Shown: one piece after another, positions 25,427-34,134 of the stretch | Layout of the letters: each line of letters begins with the position of its first letter | How positions within the stretch are numbered: position 1 is the first letter of the stretch | Source: JANQPX01 sp041398025 | GTDB taxonomy: Bacteria > Pseudomonadota > Alphaproteobacteria > Geminicoccales > Geminicoccaceae | DNA length: 64,000 bases | Assembly: GCA_041398025.1 (NCBI GenBank) | Contig: JAWKVM010000018.1 | Span: 1-64,000, forward strand | Direction of reading: 5' to 3' | The notes under the pieces: generated by a model | What the model saw: only the letters and a program-made list of their open reading frames with translations | Told to the model about the DNA's origin: nothing | Databases searched by the model: none | Program-made: the position numbers and the translations under genes

Positions 25427-26833
25427 ATGAGACTGAGGTGGTGGACGGCATCGGTGCTATGTGTGGTGGTGCTCGGAGGCGCCGTTTGGCGTCATGGCCC
25501 TCAGATGACCCGATCCCAAAGTTCGGAGATTCCAGCGAACCTGACAACGACGCCGGCGTTGCCCAGAGCGGAAAGCGTGTCTCCGGCTGTGTCTGCCCCT
25601 TCCCTGGCGCCGCCTCCACCCCTCGTGCCGTCGCCTGATCCTGTCTCTCGGCCACAGCCTGCTCATGTCGTCCCATCACAAACTACAGCCGATGTCGAGG
25701 CACGACCTTCGCTCATGCCCCCGTGGGAGGCGACCGTGAGTGTCGGCGACACGCTTGACGGGCTCCTTGCCAGCGCAGACATCGCTCCGGCGCTCAGATT
25801 GGAATTCACCCTCGCCATGGCGACCGAGTTCGATCTGTCCAGACTTCGTCCCGGTGATCGTGTCATCGTGCAAAGCCATGAGGATGGGACACCGCTCGCC
25901 GTCACGCTCATCGACGGCGAGGGCGTGCGCGTGATGGTTACCCTCGAGGACGGGCCTGAAGTGCGGCGGCTTGCACCAGCAACGACGACGGTGGAGCGCG
26001 CTCATTCGGTCACCGTGGACGGATCGATCTTCGCCGCATTGGAGCGCGCGGACGCTCCTACGCGATTTGCTGTCGATTTGGCGCTAATCCTGGCGGGAGT
26101 TGTCGATTTTCGGCGCGACCTGGCCGGTGGCGAGGATCTGACGCTACTCTGGACAGAAGAGATTACCGAGGCGGGCGAGCGGATCGGCCAACCTGCTCTC
26201 CGCTATGCAGTCTTGGCATTCGATGGTACGAGCCTCGAAGTCATCTGGCCAAATGAAGTCGGCGACGCCACGACGATATACCGTGACGGCGAGCCGATAC
26301 GCACTTTCGCGCCGCCGGTCGTGGGCGCGAGGCTAACGTCAGTATTTGGCAAGCGCCGTCATCCTATCTATGGGGACGTCCGGATGCACACCGGCGTGGA
26401 TTTCGCCACGCAGGAAGGTGCGCCGATCTATGCGACAGCCTCAGGGCGTGTGGCCTTTCTGGGCCGCCGCAACGGTTATGGCCGCGTCATCGAAATCGCC
26501 CACGACCCGTCGCTCATAACACGTTACTCCCATCTCAGCGCGTTTTCGGATGACCTGGCGGAAGGAGACCGTGTCGAGGCCAACCAGCGGATTGGCGCCG
26601 TAGGATCCTCGGGCCTCGCCACCGCGCCAAACTTGCACTACGAAGTACTGCTGAACAACAAGCCCGTCAATCCGCTGAACGAGGCACGCCTGTCCGGACT
26701 CGAACCTGAAGACGCAAGGCTCGACCTGAAAGGCGTGCTGCAGAAAGCGCGCACTCGTGTCACCGGCCTCCTGGACCAAGACCGGATGCCCGTCGGAAAC
26801 GTCGTCCTTTCGACCAAAGGCGACCCCACGTAG
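25427..26833 (+). CDS. M23-family LytM-domain protein with an altered HxH motif
   Basis: 468 residues from ATG 25427, preceded by GGGGGG. Signal anchor (TASVLCVVVLGGAVW), a Pro-rich stretch, an OapA/LysM-like region beginning ATVSVGDTLDGLLASADI, then the LytM domain GKRRHPIYGDVRMHTGVDFA...GSSGLATAPNLHYEV. The zinc ligands H(~320)xxxD and the final His (~404) remain, but the first His of the HxH motif, the catalytic base, is Asn (codon AAC, ~402). Such proteins may be poor endopeptidases or act as amidase activators, like EnvC and NlpD. It converges with an L,D-transpeptidase gene, so both concern peptidoglycan. Confidence 0.87.
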   Translation: MRLRWWTASVLCVVVLGGAVWRHGPQMTRSQSSEIPANLTTTPALPRAESVSPAVSAPSLAPPPPLVPSPDPVSRPQPAHVVPSQTTADVEARPSLMPPWEATVSVGDTLDGLLASADIAPALRLEFTLAMATEFDLSRLRPGDRVIVQSHEDGTPLAVTLIDGEGVRVMVTLEDGPEVRRLAPATTTVERAHSVTVDGSIFAALERADAPTRFAVDLALILAGVVDFRRDLAGGEDLTLLWTEEITEAGERIGQPALRYAVLAFDGTSLEVIWPNEVGDATTIYRDGEPIRTFAPPVVGARLTSVFGKRRHPIYGDVRMHTGVDFATQEGAPIYATASGRVAFLGRRNGYGRVIEIAHDPSLITRYSHLSAFSDDLAEGDRVEANQRIGAVGSSGLATAPNLHYEVLLNNKPVNPLNEARLSGLEPEDARLDLKGVLQKARTRVTGLLDQDRMPVGNVVLSTKGDPT

Positions 26834-27008
26834 GTGAAAAGTAGCGGCTGTTTTCCGCAACGAATTCGCATGCGATGCTCACAGATCCGTGTGAAATCAA
26901 CGATTGTCATCGCCGCCTCGCCCAGATGATGCATCGAACAGCACAGTTTGGCGTCGCCCGACCGAAACATGTCCGGCGGCATGCTCGCGGGGAGCTGAAA
27001 CTGATCAC

Positions 27009-28715
27009 CTATTGAATGATCTGAGTCTTCTGGCCGGATTCGAGCTCCGCAGACACTGCGCCCGGCCATGTCTGTTGGACATTTAGGGCGTTCGCTAGCA
27101 TGGCATCGCGGCCATAGACGTCGTCCCTAAAGTGGATATTGTTGTTCTCATCGACCCAGGCGGTGAGATAGGTGATGTCGACGGGCAGGCTTCGTTCCAA
27201 CGCCACAACTTGACGATCACCACCGGCGATCGTCGACTTGATCTGATCAAGCGCCCATTCCGGTTGCGTGTCGAGCAACGCTGCCGCCAGTCGCTCAGGA
27301 TCGGCTACTCGAATGCAGCCATGGCTGAAGCTGCGCTGGCTCCGGGCGAAGTGCTCCCGCTCGGGCGTGTCATGCAGATAAATGTCGAACTCATTGGGCA
27401 GCATGAATTTCAAGCGGCCAAGGGCGTTATTCGGTCCGGGGCGCTGTCGGATCTTATACGGGAACCGATTGGGCGTGACGTCCTGCCAATCGATTGATCT
27501 GGGATCCAGCAGCTTGGCCTCCGCCGTCCAATCGCTGAACAGCTCGAATCCTTGATCTTGCAAATAGTCAGGGTCGGCCCGCATCTTCTGCAAGAGTTCG
27601 GTCGTCGCGATGCTCGGCGGCACGTTCCAGTACGGATTCATGACCAGATACGTCATGTCGGCGCTGAAAACCGGCGTGCGATTGTAACGGCTGCCAATGA
27701 CAACAGGCATGTCCAAAACGGCTCTGCCACGCTCGATCAGCTTCAGGCTGAAATCCGCAAGGTTGACCGAGATGTATCGCGCGCCGACGTCATCAGGCGT
27801 CCATCGGCGGCGCTCGAGATTGAGTGCGATCTGCTCGATTCGCACTTCGACCGGTACGTTGATTGCGGCCAGCGTCTTCTGCCCAACCTTGCCGTCGGGC
27901 TTAAGGCCATGGCGTATTTGAAAATCCATGACTGCTGCGACCAGGGCCTGATCGAAAACATGTGGGTTGGCGACGGAATCCCGCGGAGCCGGAAGATGAC
28001 CGGTGCGGCGAAGGCGCATGCGGAGCTGACCGACGCGAGAATTCGTCATTCCGACCTCGAGGAGCGGACCAGGCTCGACTCCACCCCAGCCGCCTGCCTT
28101 GGCAATGGCTCGGTAGTCGGCCAACTTCCCCTTCAGCCGCCAATAGTCGATGTGGCGGGGGCGATAGCCCGCGACAAAAACACCGATATCGGCAGCGTTC
28201 GCAGCCTCTCGGATCACGTTCTGCTTGTCGATGTCTTGAGGATAGACGAAAAGTTCGGGATCGACCTCGGCCGGCTCGGTGCGGCCTGAGCCCAGGTCGG
28301 AAACGAGCTGAATCAGCCCAAGGCTCAGACGCAGATCCAACTCGGCGAGATCGTCGCTTTCCGTCGACGGAAGCAGGGCCTCTATGGCGCCAAGGCCATA
28401 GTCGTCCGGCGTCAGTCCGTCGAATTCAGCATCGCTGATGACGTGAACGACATCCAACCCGCGTTCCGTGACCCTGCTGTCGGCAACCCAGAGCGGTTGC
28501 ATGTCACGCTCGGCATAAAACTTGGAGAGCGCGGCAAGATCACGCGCATTGTCGCCTTCAGGCGAAATAAGCTGTTTGACGAGACTATTGCTGACAGCCT
28601 GATCTGTAGCGTAAGCGCGGGACAAATAAGCGGGGTATGTAAATGAAACAGCAACGAAGATCGCTGCCATAACATTTATTGTCCAACCATGGCGCTTCGA
28701 TGGTCGTCTAATCAT
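27009..28715 (-). CDS. YcbB-type L,D-transpeptidase
   Basis: 568 residues. Signal segment, a scaffold region (FYAERDMQPLWV and GLTPDDYGL), a peptidoglycan-binding domain (FQIRHGLKPDGKVGQKTLAAINVP) and a YkuD catalytic domain with SHGCIRVADPERLA, in which the Cys attacks the stem peptide. Size and order match LdtD/YcbB, which makes 3-3 crosslinks that keep the wall intact when the outer membrane or D,D-transpeptidases are impaired. It ends facing the M23 gene. It could be read from the metal-regulated operon to its right, 156 bases away, or have its own promoter. Confidence 0.9.
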   Translation of the reverse strand: MIRRPSKRHGWTINVMAAIFVAVSFTYPAYLSRAYATDQAVSNSLVKQLISPEGDNARDLAALSKFYAERDMQPLWVADSRVTERGLDVVHVISDAEFDGLTPDDYGLGAIEALLPSTESDDLAELDLRLSLGLIQLVSDLGSGRTEPAEVDPELFVYPQDIDKQNVIREAANAADIGVFVAGYRPRHIDYWRLKGKLADYRAIAKAGGWGGVEPGPLLEVGMTNSRVGQLRMRLRRTGHLPAPRDSVANPHVFDQALVAAVMDFQIRHGLKPDGKVGQKTLAAINVPVEVRIEQIALNLERRRWTPDDVGARYISVNLADFSLKLIERGRAVLDMPVVIGSRYNRTPVFSADMTYLVMNPYWNVPPSIATTELLQKMRADPDYLQDQGFELFSDWTAEAKLLDPRSIDWQDVTPNRFPYKIRQRPGPNNALGRLKFMLPNEFDIYLHDTPEREHFARSQRSFSHGCIRVADPERLAAALLDTQPEWALDQIKSTIAGGDRQVVALERSLPVDITYLTAWVDENNNIHFRDDVYGRDAMLANALNVQQTWPGAVSAELESGQKTQIIQ

Positions 28716-28871
28716 TCGAAATCCTGCTTTTGACTGCCATCATCTATCTACATCTCAACGATATCGAAGCTTCTGGCTGACCTCGTTCAACGCCGACATA
28801 TTGCGACGCACGCAATCCTTTGGCTACCCGCGCAGCCATAGTTTCCAGAAAGACCTTCGTGCGGTTGAGAC

Positions 28872-29510
28872 TCAGTCAGGTACCGCCGGCATCCGCCCCA
28901 ATACACGATGGTTGCCGCCCGTTCTCAGGCGCGTTTCCTCGATCCGAACGTCTCGCTTACGTTCTGGTTCGGCGATCACGCTTTTGAAAAAAGCAATCAT
29001 CTCCGGACTGTCCCATTCAGCTGGACCGGAGAGGCGACCCAGCTCACGGCCATCACGGTCGATCAGCAGCGTCGTCGGGATGCCGACAACCCTCAGCTGG
29101 CGCTGGGCGGACGCCGCCGGATCGATGTAGATCGAGAGGTTCCTGAGATCCAGCTCACGGTAGAACGCCCTGACCTTGTCGGCGCCCCCGCGATCGAGCG
29201 AGAGAGCCAAGACCTCGAATTCCGATCCACCCAACAGAGCCTGCAGCCTGTCCAACGTCGGCATCTCAGCCCGGCAGGGCCCACACCATGTGGCCCAAAG
29301 ATTGAGCAGCACGACCTTACCAGCGTAGTCGCCCAGGGTCGTAACCACACTGCGTTCAGATTGAAAGCTGATTGGCGGGAGCGGAATGGGCTCGTCGTGC
29401 ATGACGAACCCTTCCGGAACGGGTCCTGCCAGGCCGGTTCGACCGGTCGCCCAAATGAGACCTGCCGCCACCAAAGCGGTGGTCGCAAAGACCCGGCGAT
29501 TGATCATCAC
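28872..29510 (-). CDS. TlpA/ResA-like periplasmic thioredoxin
   Basis: 212 residues with a signal anchor (TTALVAAGLIWATGRTGLAG). Active site in LLNLWATWCGPCRAEMPTLD (CGPC), then SLDRGGADKVRAFY and cis-Pro in VGIPTTLLIDRDG. This is the TlpA group that reduces Cys in copper chaperones and cytochromes. It begins 12 bases after a degenerate multicopper oxidase. With SCO, PCuAC and CcdA encoded at 37.8-39.8 kb, it could supply reducing power for copper delivery to cytochrome oxidase. Confidence 0.9.
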   Translation of the reverse strand: MMINRRVFATTALVAAGLIWATGRTGLAGPVPEGFVMHDEPIPLPPISFQSERSVVTTLGDYAGKVVLLNLWATWCGPCRAEMPTLDRLQALLGGSEFEVLALSLDRGGADKVRAFYRELDLRNLSIYIDPAASAQRQLRVVGIPTTLLIDRDGRELGRLSGPAEWDSPEMIAFFKSVIAEPERKRDVRIEETRLRTGGNHRVLGRMPAVPD

Positions 29511-29522
29511 TTCGCTCCCTCG

Positions 29523-30953
29523 TCAGCGCACAGCCAAAACCGCTGTCATCCCCGTCTCCTGGTGTTCGCGCACACTGCAATGAAGCAGCCAACGGCCTGG
29601 ATTGTCGGCGACAAAAGCGATCTCGACGTTTTCCTTCGGTCCAACCAGCACCGTATCTCGGAACGGCCGGTGCGGTTCCGGTCGCCCCTCACGCGCAACC
29701 ACCCGGAACTTGTGACCATGCAAATAGATGGCATGTTCGAAAATGGTTCTGTTGATCAGCTCAAATCGGTAGCTTCTGTCGAGCTGCAGCCTCGCCAGTG
29801 GCCTTGCCGACGAAAGCTCATCTTGACCACGGCCGTTGATAGACCAGTATAGTTCCTGACCGACGGTCTCCTTCCCGTATAGCTTCTCGCCACTCGACAG
29901 GTCTGTCTCCGGCACGCCGGCTGCGCCGCCATCCAGCACGATCTGATAGCGCTCTGCATCAGCCAGATTTGGCTCGGCGATCGGGTTTGCCGGCAGCATG
30001 GTGGGTTCAGGCAAGGGAGCCAAACGTAGTGGCGGTGTCTTCGAATAGGTGAAGCGCGCCAAGTCGTAAGCGTAGTGGGCGCCGTCAAAATAATCGTCGA
30101 TGACGACGGTCGACCAATGGCGATCGGGAATGTCGATGAAGAGATCGGCTCGCATGCCGGCGGCAAGCACGACCCGGTCGCCGGGCGGTCGATGAGGTGG
30201 AACTGGCTGGCCGTCGAACGCCATGACCCACGGCTTTTGATTGTCGAACTTCAGGCCGAATGTGCGAGCATTCGCGGCGTTCACCAGTCTCAGACGTATC
30301 CGCTCATAAGCACGAACCGGCTCGATGTGATCCATCCTGCCGTTGATCGTGACCATTGTCCCCAGCCGACCGGCATGACTGGCGGCCATTCGGTCGTGAA
30401 ACGGCCGGAAGCGGCCATGTTCGTCCAAGGACCAATCGTCCAGAATCCAAACAATGTCTCGATCGGCTCCGGCTTGCTGGCGCTCGTCGACGATCAGCGC
30501 ACCGTAAAGGCCGCGCTCCGTCTGTTCGGCGCCATTGAAGAACGCATGATACCAATATGTGCCAGCGTCTCGGAGATCGAATTCATAAACGAAGGCCTCT
30601 CCAGGTTCGATGGCCGGTTGGGTGAGGTCGGGCACACCATCCATCTCGTTCGGAACGCGAAGGCCGTGCCAGTGAACCGTGGCAGGTTCAGTCAAATCAT
30701 TACGAACGACCACGCGTATGCGCTCACCTTGAACCGCATTGATCGCTGGACCCGGCACCTGACCATTGAAGGTCCACACAGGCGTATCGGATTGGCTCGG
30801 TCCCCTCAGCGAGAGGCGGCTTGGCTTGGTTGTCAGCTCTATTGTCGATGCTGGCGCTTCGGCACGAACGGCTCGCGCTGAAAAGCCATGGCACATGCCA
30901 GCACCAGTCAATGCCAGTGCCGTTCGTCGACTGACCTTCGGAGTGGCTCTCAC
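29523..30953 (-). CDS. multicopper-oxidase-fold protein with an incomplete trinuclear site
   Basis: 476 residues with a Tat-like start (KVSRRTALALTGAG). Three cupredoxin domains. HWHG (~94) is intact, but the other T2/T3 motifs are changed: WYHSH is WYHAFF (~135), HxxHxH is HAIYLHGH (~407), and HCHxxxH is HCSVREHQETGM (~459). The type 1 ligands (first His of motif 3, Cys, second His and Met of motif 4) remain. Three of eight cluster His are lost, so oxygen reduction is unlikely; it may be a blue electron carrier, a copper binder, or a structural protein like FtsP. The copA oxidase at 2396 has all motifs, which makes the contrast clear. Operon with TlpA and DUF411. Confidence 0.85.
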   Translation of the reverse strand: MRATPKVSRRTALALTGAGMCHGFSARAVRAEAPASTIELTTKPSRLSLRGPSQSDTPVWTFNGQVPGPAINAVQGERIRVVVRNDLTEPATVHWHGLRVPNEMDGVPDLTQPAIEPGEAFVYEFDLRDAGTYWYHAFFNGAEQTERGLYGALIVDERQQAGADRDIVWILDDWSLDEHGRFRPFHDRMAASHAGRLGTMVTINGRMDHIEPVRAYERIRLRLVNAANARTFGLKFDNQKPWVMAFDGQPVPPHRPPGDRVVLAAGMRADLFIDIPDRHWSTVVIDDYFDGAHYAYDLARFTYSKTPPLRLAPLPEPTMLPANPIAEPNLADAERYQIVLDGGAAGVPETDLSSGEKLYGKETVGQELYWSINGRGQDELSSARPLARLQLDRSYRFELINRTIFEHAIYLHGHKFRVVAREGRPEPHRPFRDTVLVGPKENVEIAFVADNPGRWLLHCSVREHQETGMTAVLAVR

Positions 30954-31056
30954 TGCCGCGGACCCCTAGAACGATGCATGATCGCGAGTCGATCTAGCGT
31001 TTGGCAATAGATGACGGAAAGCGAGCTCACCACAACTTGTGACGCGTCTCCTCGTC

Positions 31057-31500
31057 TCACCGATACTGCGCGAAGACCTCCGACGTTCCGTCTTTTTTCA
31101 TCAGGAGGACGTCATATGAGTCGGCGTAAGCGCCTTCCATGCCGGGAGACCCCATGGGCATGCCGGGCACGGCAAGGCCCAGGGCGTCCGGTCCGTCCTC
31201 AAGTAAGCGCTGGATATCCTCGGCTGGAACGTGACCTTCGATCACATAACCGTCGAGCAACATCGTATGGCAGCCCTCAAAGGGTGCTGCGATACCGTGT
31301 TGACGCTTGACGGCGGCAAGGTCGTTGGTTTCCACGACATCGACCTCTATGCCACTCGCACGGAGATGATCCGCATGGGCCGAGCAGCAACCGCATGAGG
31401 GGTTCTTGAACAGGGTCGCTTGCATGCCGCCGTCGTTGGCAAGGGCGACAGTCGACAGGGATAGGCTGGCGGCGATCAGAACGGGATGAAGCGAACGCAT
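31057..31500 (-). CDS. DUF411 (CopG-like) periplasmic copper protein
   Basis: 147 residues with a signal peptide (ASLSLSTVALAND). DUF411 motifs: LFKNPSCGCCSAHADHLR with a CGCC site, GIAAPFEGCHTMLLDGYVIEGHVP and GLAVPGMPMGSPGME. CGCC and the nearby His bind copper in CopG of Pseudomonas and Vibrio, which cycle Cu(I)/Cu(II) in the periplasm. It starts 22 bases after the Cd/Pb/Zn ATPase stop and precedes the degenerate oxidase by 103 bases, so it lies in a metal-regulated operon although the regulator looks PbrR-like rather than CueR-like. Confidence 0.92.
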   Translation of the reverse strand: MRSLHPVLIAASLSLSTVALANDGGMQATLFKNPSCGCCSAHADHLRASGIEVDVVETNDLAAVKRQHGIAAPFEGCHTMLLDGYVIEGHVPAEDIQRLLEDGPDALGLAVPGMPMGSPGMEGAYADSYDVLLMKKDGTSEVFAQYR

Positions 31501-31522
31501 CGATGTTTCCTTTCATGGTCTA

Positions 31523-33871
31523 TCACGTTGTCGCTTGCGCTTCCTTCGACATGAGAGGCGCTGGATTAGGCAGTGGGGACGCGCCGCCAAGAAGTCGCAG
31601 AGCGTTGGCGACGACGAGGAGCGATGCCCCGACATCCGCAGCAATCGCGCCCCAAAGCGTCGCAAATCCCGCAAAGGTCAACACCACGAACAGAACTTTG
31701 ATACCGAGGGAGAAGATGATGTTCTGCTCGATGATGCCGACGGTGCGCCGGGAATGTTCAATCAGCCAGGGCAGGCGCTGGAGATCATCGGACATCAGGG
31801 CAATGTCGGCGGTTTCGATCGCCGCGTCGCTGCCGATCGTCCCCATGGCGATGCCAAGGCTGGCGCGGGCCATCGCCGGGGCATCGTTGATGCCGTCACC
31901 GACCATGGCGACCGTGCCATGGGTCGCGACCAGTTCCTCGACCGCCGCCACCTTGTCGTCCGGCAGCAGCTCCGCGCGAACTTCATCGATCCCGACCTCT
32001 TTTGCGATCGCCTTGGCTGTTGCCTCATTGTCTCCCGTCAGCATCACGAGATGGCTGATGGCTGCGCCTCGCAATGCCGAAAGCGCTGTCTTCGCCTCCG
32101 GTCGGACGGCATCCGCGACGGCGATGAGGCCGCATACATGTTGATCATTGCCAATCAGAACAACGGTCCGACCGCACTGCTCGAGCTTCTCGGCTTGAAC
32201 GCTGGCTTCGTTCTCGGTGAGGCCTCGCTCCAGAAAATACCGATGTGATCCAAGCCAAAACGCTGTCTCGCCGATACGGCCCTCGACGCCTTTCCCCGGC
32301 AAGGCTCTCACGTGGTCGGCTTCTATTGGCGGAACGGCAAGGGCGGCCGCATGATCGAGAATAGCCCTGGCCAGGGGATGCGTGCTTGCCTGTTCCAGCG
32401 CGGCAGCACGCTGCAACAGCTCACGTTCGTCGTGGCCGTTTAGCGGGACGACCTGAACGACCTTCGGCTCGCCCAATGTCAACGTGCCGGTCTTGTCAAA
32501 GGCAATCGCCTTGAGCCTGGCTGGCTGTTCGAGGTAGCTGCCGCCTTTGATCAGGAGGCCGTTGCGCGCTGCTGACGCAAGGCCTGAGACAATGCTGACC
32601 GGAGTGGATATGACGAGAGCGCACGGGCAGGCGATCACCAACAAGACCAGCGCCTGGTAGAACCAGTCTTCCCAGAAGCCGCCGAAGAGTAGCGGCGGCA
32701 CCAAGAAGACGGCGATGGCCACAATGATCACGGCAGGGGTATAGATCTTCGCGAATTTCTCGACCCACTGCTCCGCGCGGGCGCGTCGGCTGTGCGCTTG
32801 CTCGACCATGCGAATGATGCGCGCCAAAGTCGTATCGTCGGCACGCTTCCTGCTCTCGACGACGATCACGCCTTCTCCATTGATCGTGCCCGCGAACACA
32901 TCGTCCCCTGCGTCTTTTGGCACGGGCATGCTTTCGCCCGTGATCGGAGCCTGATTGACGGCGGTGGCTCCCGAGACGATCTCGCCGTCAAGGGCGATGC
33001 GCTCACCAGGACGCACGACAAAGAGCGTGCCGACAGGCGCGTCGGCGGCGGCCATCTCCTGATCCGGCTTCGTCGCCGAGTAGAGGCGAATTGTCGGCGG
33101 CGTCAAATCGAGCAACGCAGCGATCGCCCGCCGCGCCCGGCCGACGCTCCAGCTCTCCAAGGTCAAAGACAAGGCGAACAGGAACGTCACCGTCGCTGCC
33201 TCGAACCACTCGCCGATGGCGACGGCGCCAGTCACCGCGATGACCATCAGCAGGTTGATATCGGGTCGCAAGTTTCGCGCTGCATGCCAAGCTTTGACGA
33301 CAACATAGCGCCCGCCGAACGCGATCGCAGCGAGATAGGCGAGGACTTCGGGAAGCGGCGTGGCCTGGCCAGCATGGCCAGCCAGCAACTCAAGAGCTGA
33401 AGACGGGCTGCCCGAGAGCCAAAGATGAACCAAGAGCCCGGCAAGGGTGGCCATGCCGCTTAGCGACGTGAGCCAGACCTGAAGGCGCCGATGGCGATCA
33501 AGGCCAGGTTCTTCGCGAGCTTGTCTCGTCCATGGTTGCGCCTGCATGCCGGTCTTGGCGATCGCTGCGCAGATGTCGTCATCCGACACTTCGGCTTTCT
33601 CGGCTGAAACGAACATACGGCCGTTCAAGACGTCGAAGCTGAGCCGATCCGGGCTATCGACCAGAGGCCCGATCGCGTTCTTGAGAATGGCCACCTCTTC
33701 GGCGCAATCCAGTCCGGAGACCACGAAGCCTCGGCCCCCGTCGGCAGTCCGCTTACCCGGATCGCCGATGCCTTGGCCTGCACAGCAATCCGAGCCGTGC
33801 TGATGTTTATCTGACGACTCGAGCCGATCCGCATCGGGAGTCGTGTGGCTGTCATGATTGCTTGCACGCAT
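31523..33871 (-). CDS. Zn/Cd/Pb-exporting P1B-type ATPase
   Basis: 782 residues. The N-terminus is His-rich with Cys (HQHGSDCCAGQG) and an HMA-like domain whose motif is SGLDCAEE in place of GMTCxxC, the Asp-Cys-Ala-Glu form used by CadA/ZntA-type pumps. Eight TMs, the TM6 motif ACPCALVISTPVS, DKTGTLTLGEP, STHPLAR and GDGINDAPAMARA. TM6 ending SxPV rather than GxAT separates it from the Cu+ class at 10335. It heads an operon with DUF411, a multicopper-type protein and TlpA, read from a PbrR-type promoter at 33930-33960. It is the main divalent-metal efflux pump of the island. Confidence 0.93.
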   Translation of the reverse strand: MRASNHDSHTTPDADRLESSDKHQHGSDCCAGQGIGDPGKRTADGGRGFVVSGLDCAEEVAILKNAIGPLVDSPDRLSFDVLNGRMFVSAEKAEVSDDDICAAIAKTGMQAQPWTRQAREEPGLDRHRRLQVWLTSLSGMATLAGLLVHLWLSGSPSSALELLAGHAGQATPLPEVLAYLAAIAFGGRYVVVKAWHAARNLRPDINLLMVIAVTGAVAIGEWFEAATVTFLFALSLTLESWSVGRARRAIAALLDLTPPTIRLYSATKPDQEMAAADAPVGTLFVVRPGERIALDGEIVSGATAVNQAPITGESMPVPKDAGDDVFAGTINGEGVIVVESRKRADDTTLARIIRMVEQAHSRRARAEQWVEKFAKIYTPAVIIVAIAVFLVPPLLFGGFWEDWFYQALVLLVIACPCALVISTPVSIVSGLASAARNGLLIKGGSYLEQPARLKAIAFDKTGTLTLGEPKVVQVVPLNGHDERELLQRAAALEQASTHPLARAILDHAAALAVPPIEADHVRALPGKGVEGRIGETAFWLGSHRYFLERGLTENEASVQAEKLEQCGRTVVLIGNDQHVCGLIAVADAVRPEAKTALSALRGAAISHLVMLTGDNEATAKAIAKEVGIDEVRAELLPDDKVAAVEELVATHGTVAMVGDGINDAPAMARASLGIAMGTIGSDAAIETADIALMSDDLQRLPWLIEHSRRTVGIIEQNIIFSLGIKVLFVVLTFAGFATLWGAIAADVGASLLVVANALRLLGGASPLPNPAPLMSKEAQATT

Positions 33872-33929
33872 CCTGCATAGCAGCGCGTTCGATGTTGCGC
33901 CGCCCCTGGTTGTTGAACTGGTGGCCTGG

Positions 33930-33960
33930 AATGTGGGGCCTCTAGCAGCTTTAGCTTCAA
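33930..33960 (-). promoter_or_regulatory. PbrR-type promoter for the Zn/Cd/Pb ATPase operon
   Basis: Minus strand: -35 TTGAAG (33955-33960), 19-base spacer, -10 CACATT (33930-33935). The spacer reads CTAAAGCTGCTAGAGGCCC, almost the same as the spacers of the two other MerR-type promoters at 34996-35026 and 36336-36366. It lies about 60 bases before the ATPase start. No gene is seen between here and 34134. Confidence 0.82.
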
Positions 33961-34134
33961 GAGCTTCAAGGCGATTTTTTCGGGGGACGGCGACTGGTCT
34001 AACGAACGCGCCCTTGGGAAGCCTATAGTCTCCTTTCCCCGCGAGAGGGAAATCCGCAACGAACGACCTTGCGGCCGTTCTGCAGCAGCGACTCAGAAGA
34101 CAGATCGAGCCGGCTCGGTTGGCCGCATGTCCCT

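Noticed and set aside
13039..28715. Identity with the known transmissible locus of stress tolerance
   Set aside because: The theme is similar, but ClpK, small heat-shock proteins, FtsH, YfdX, HdeD, KefB and DegP are not present, so it should not be named as that locus.
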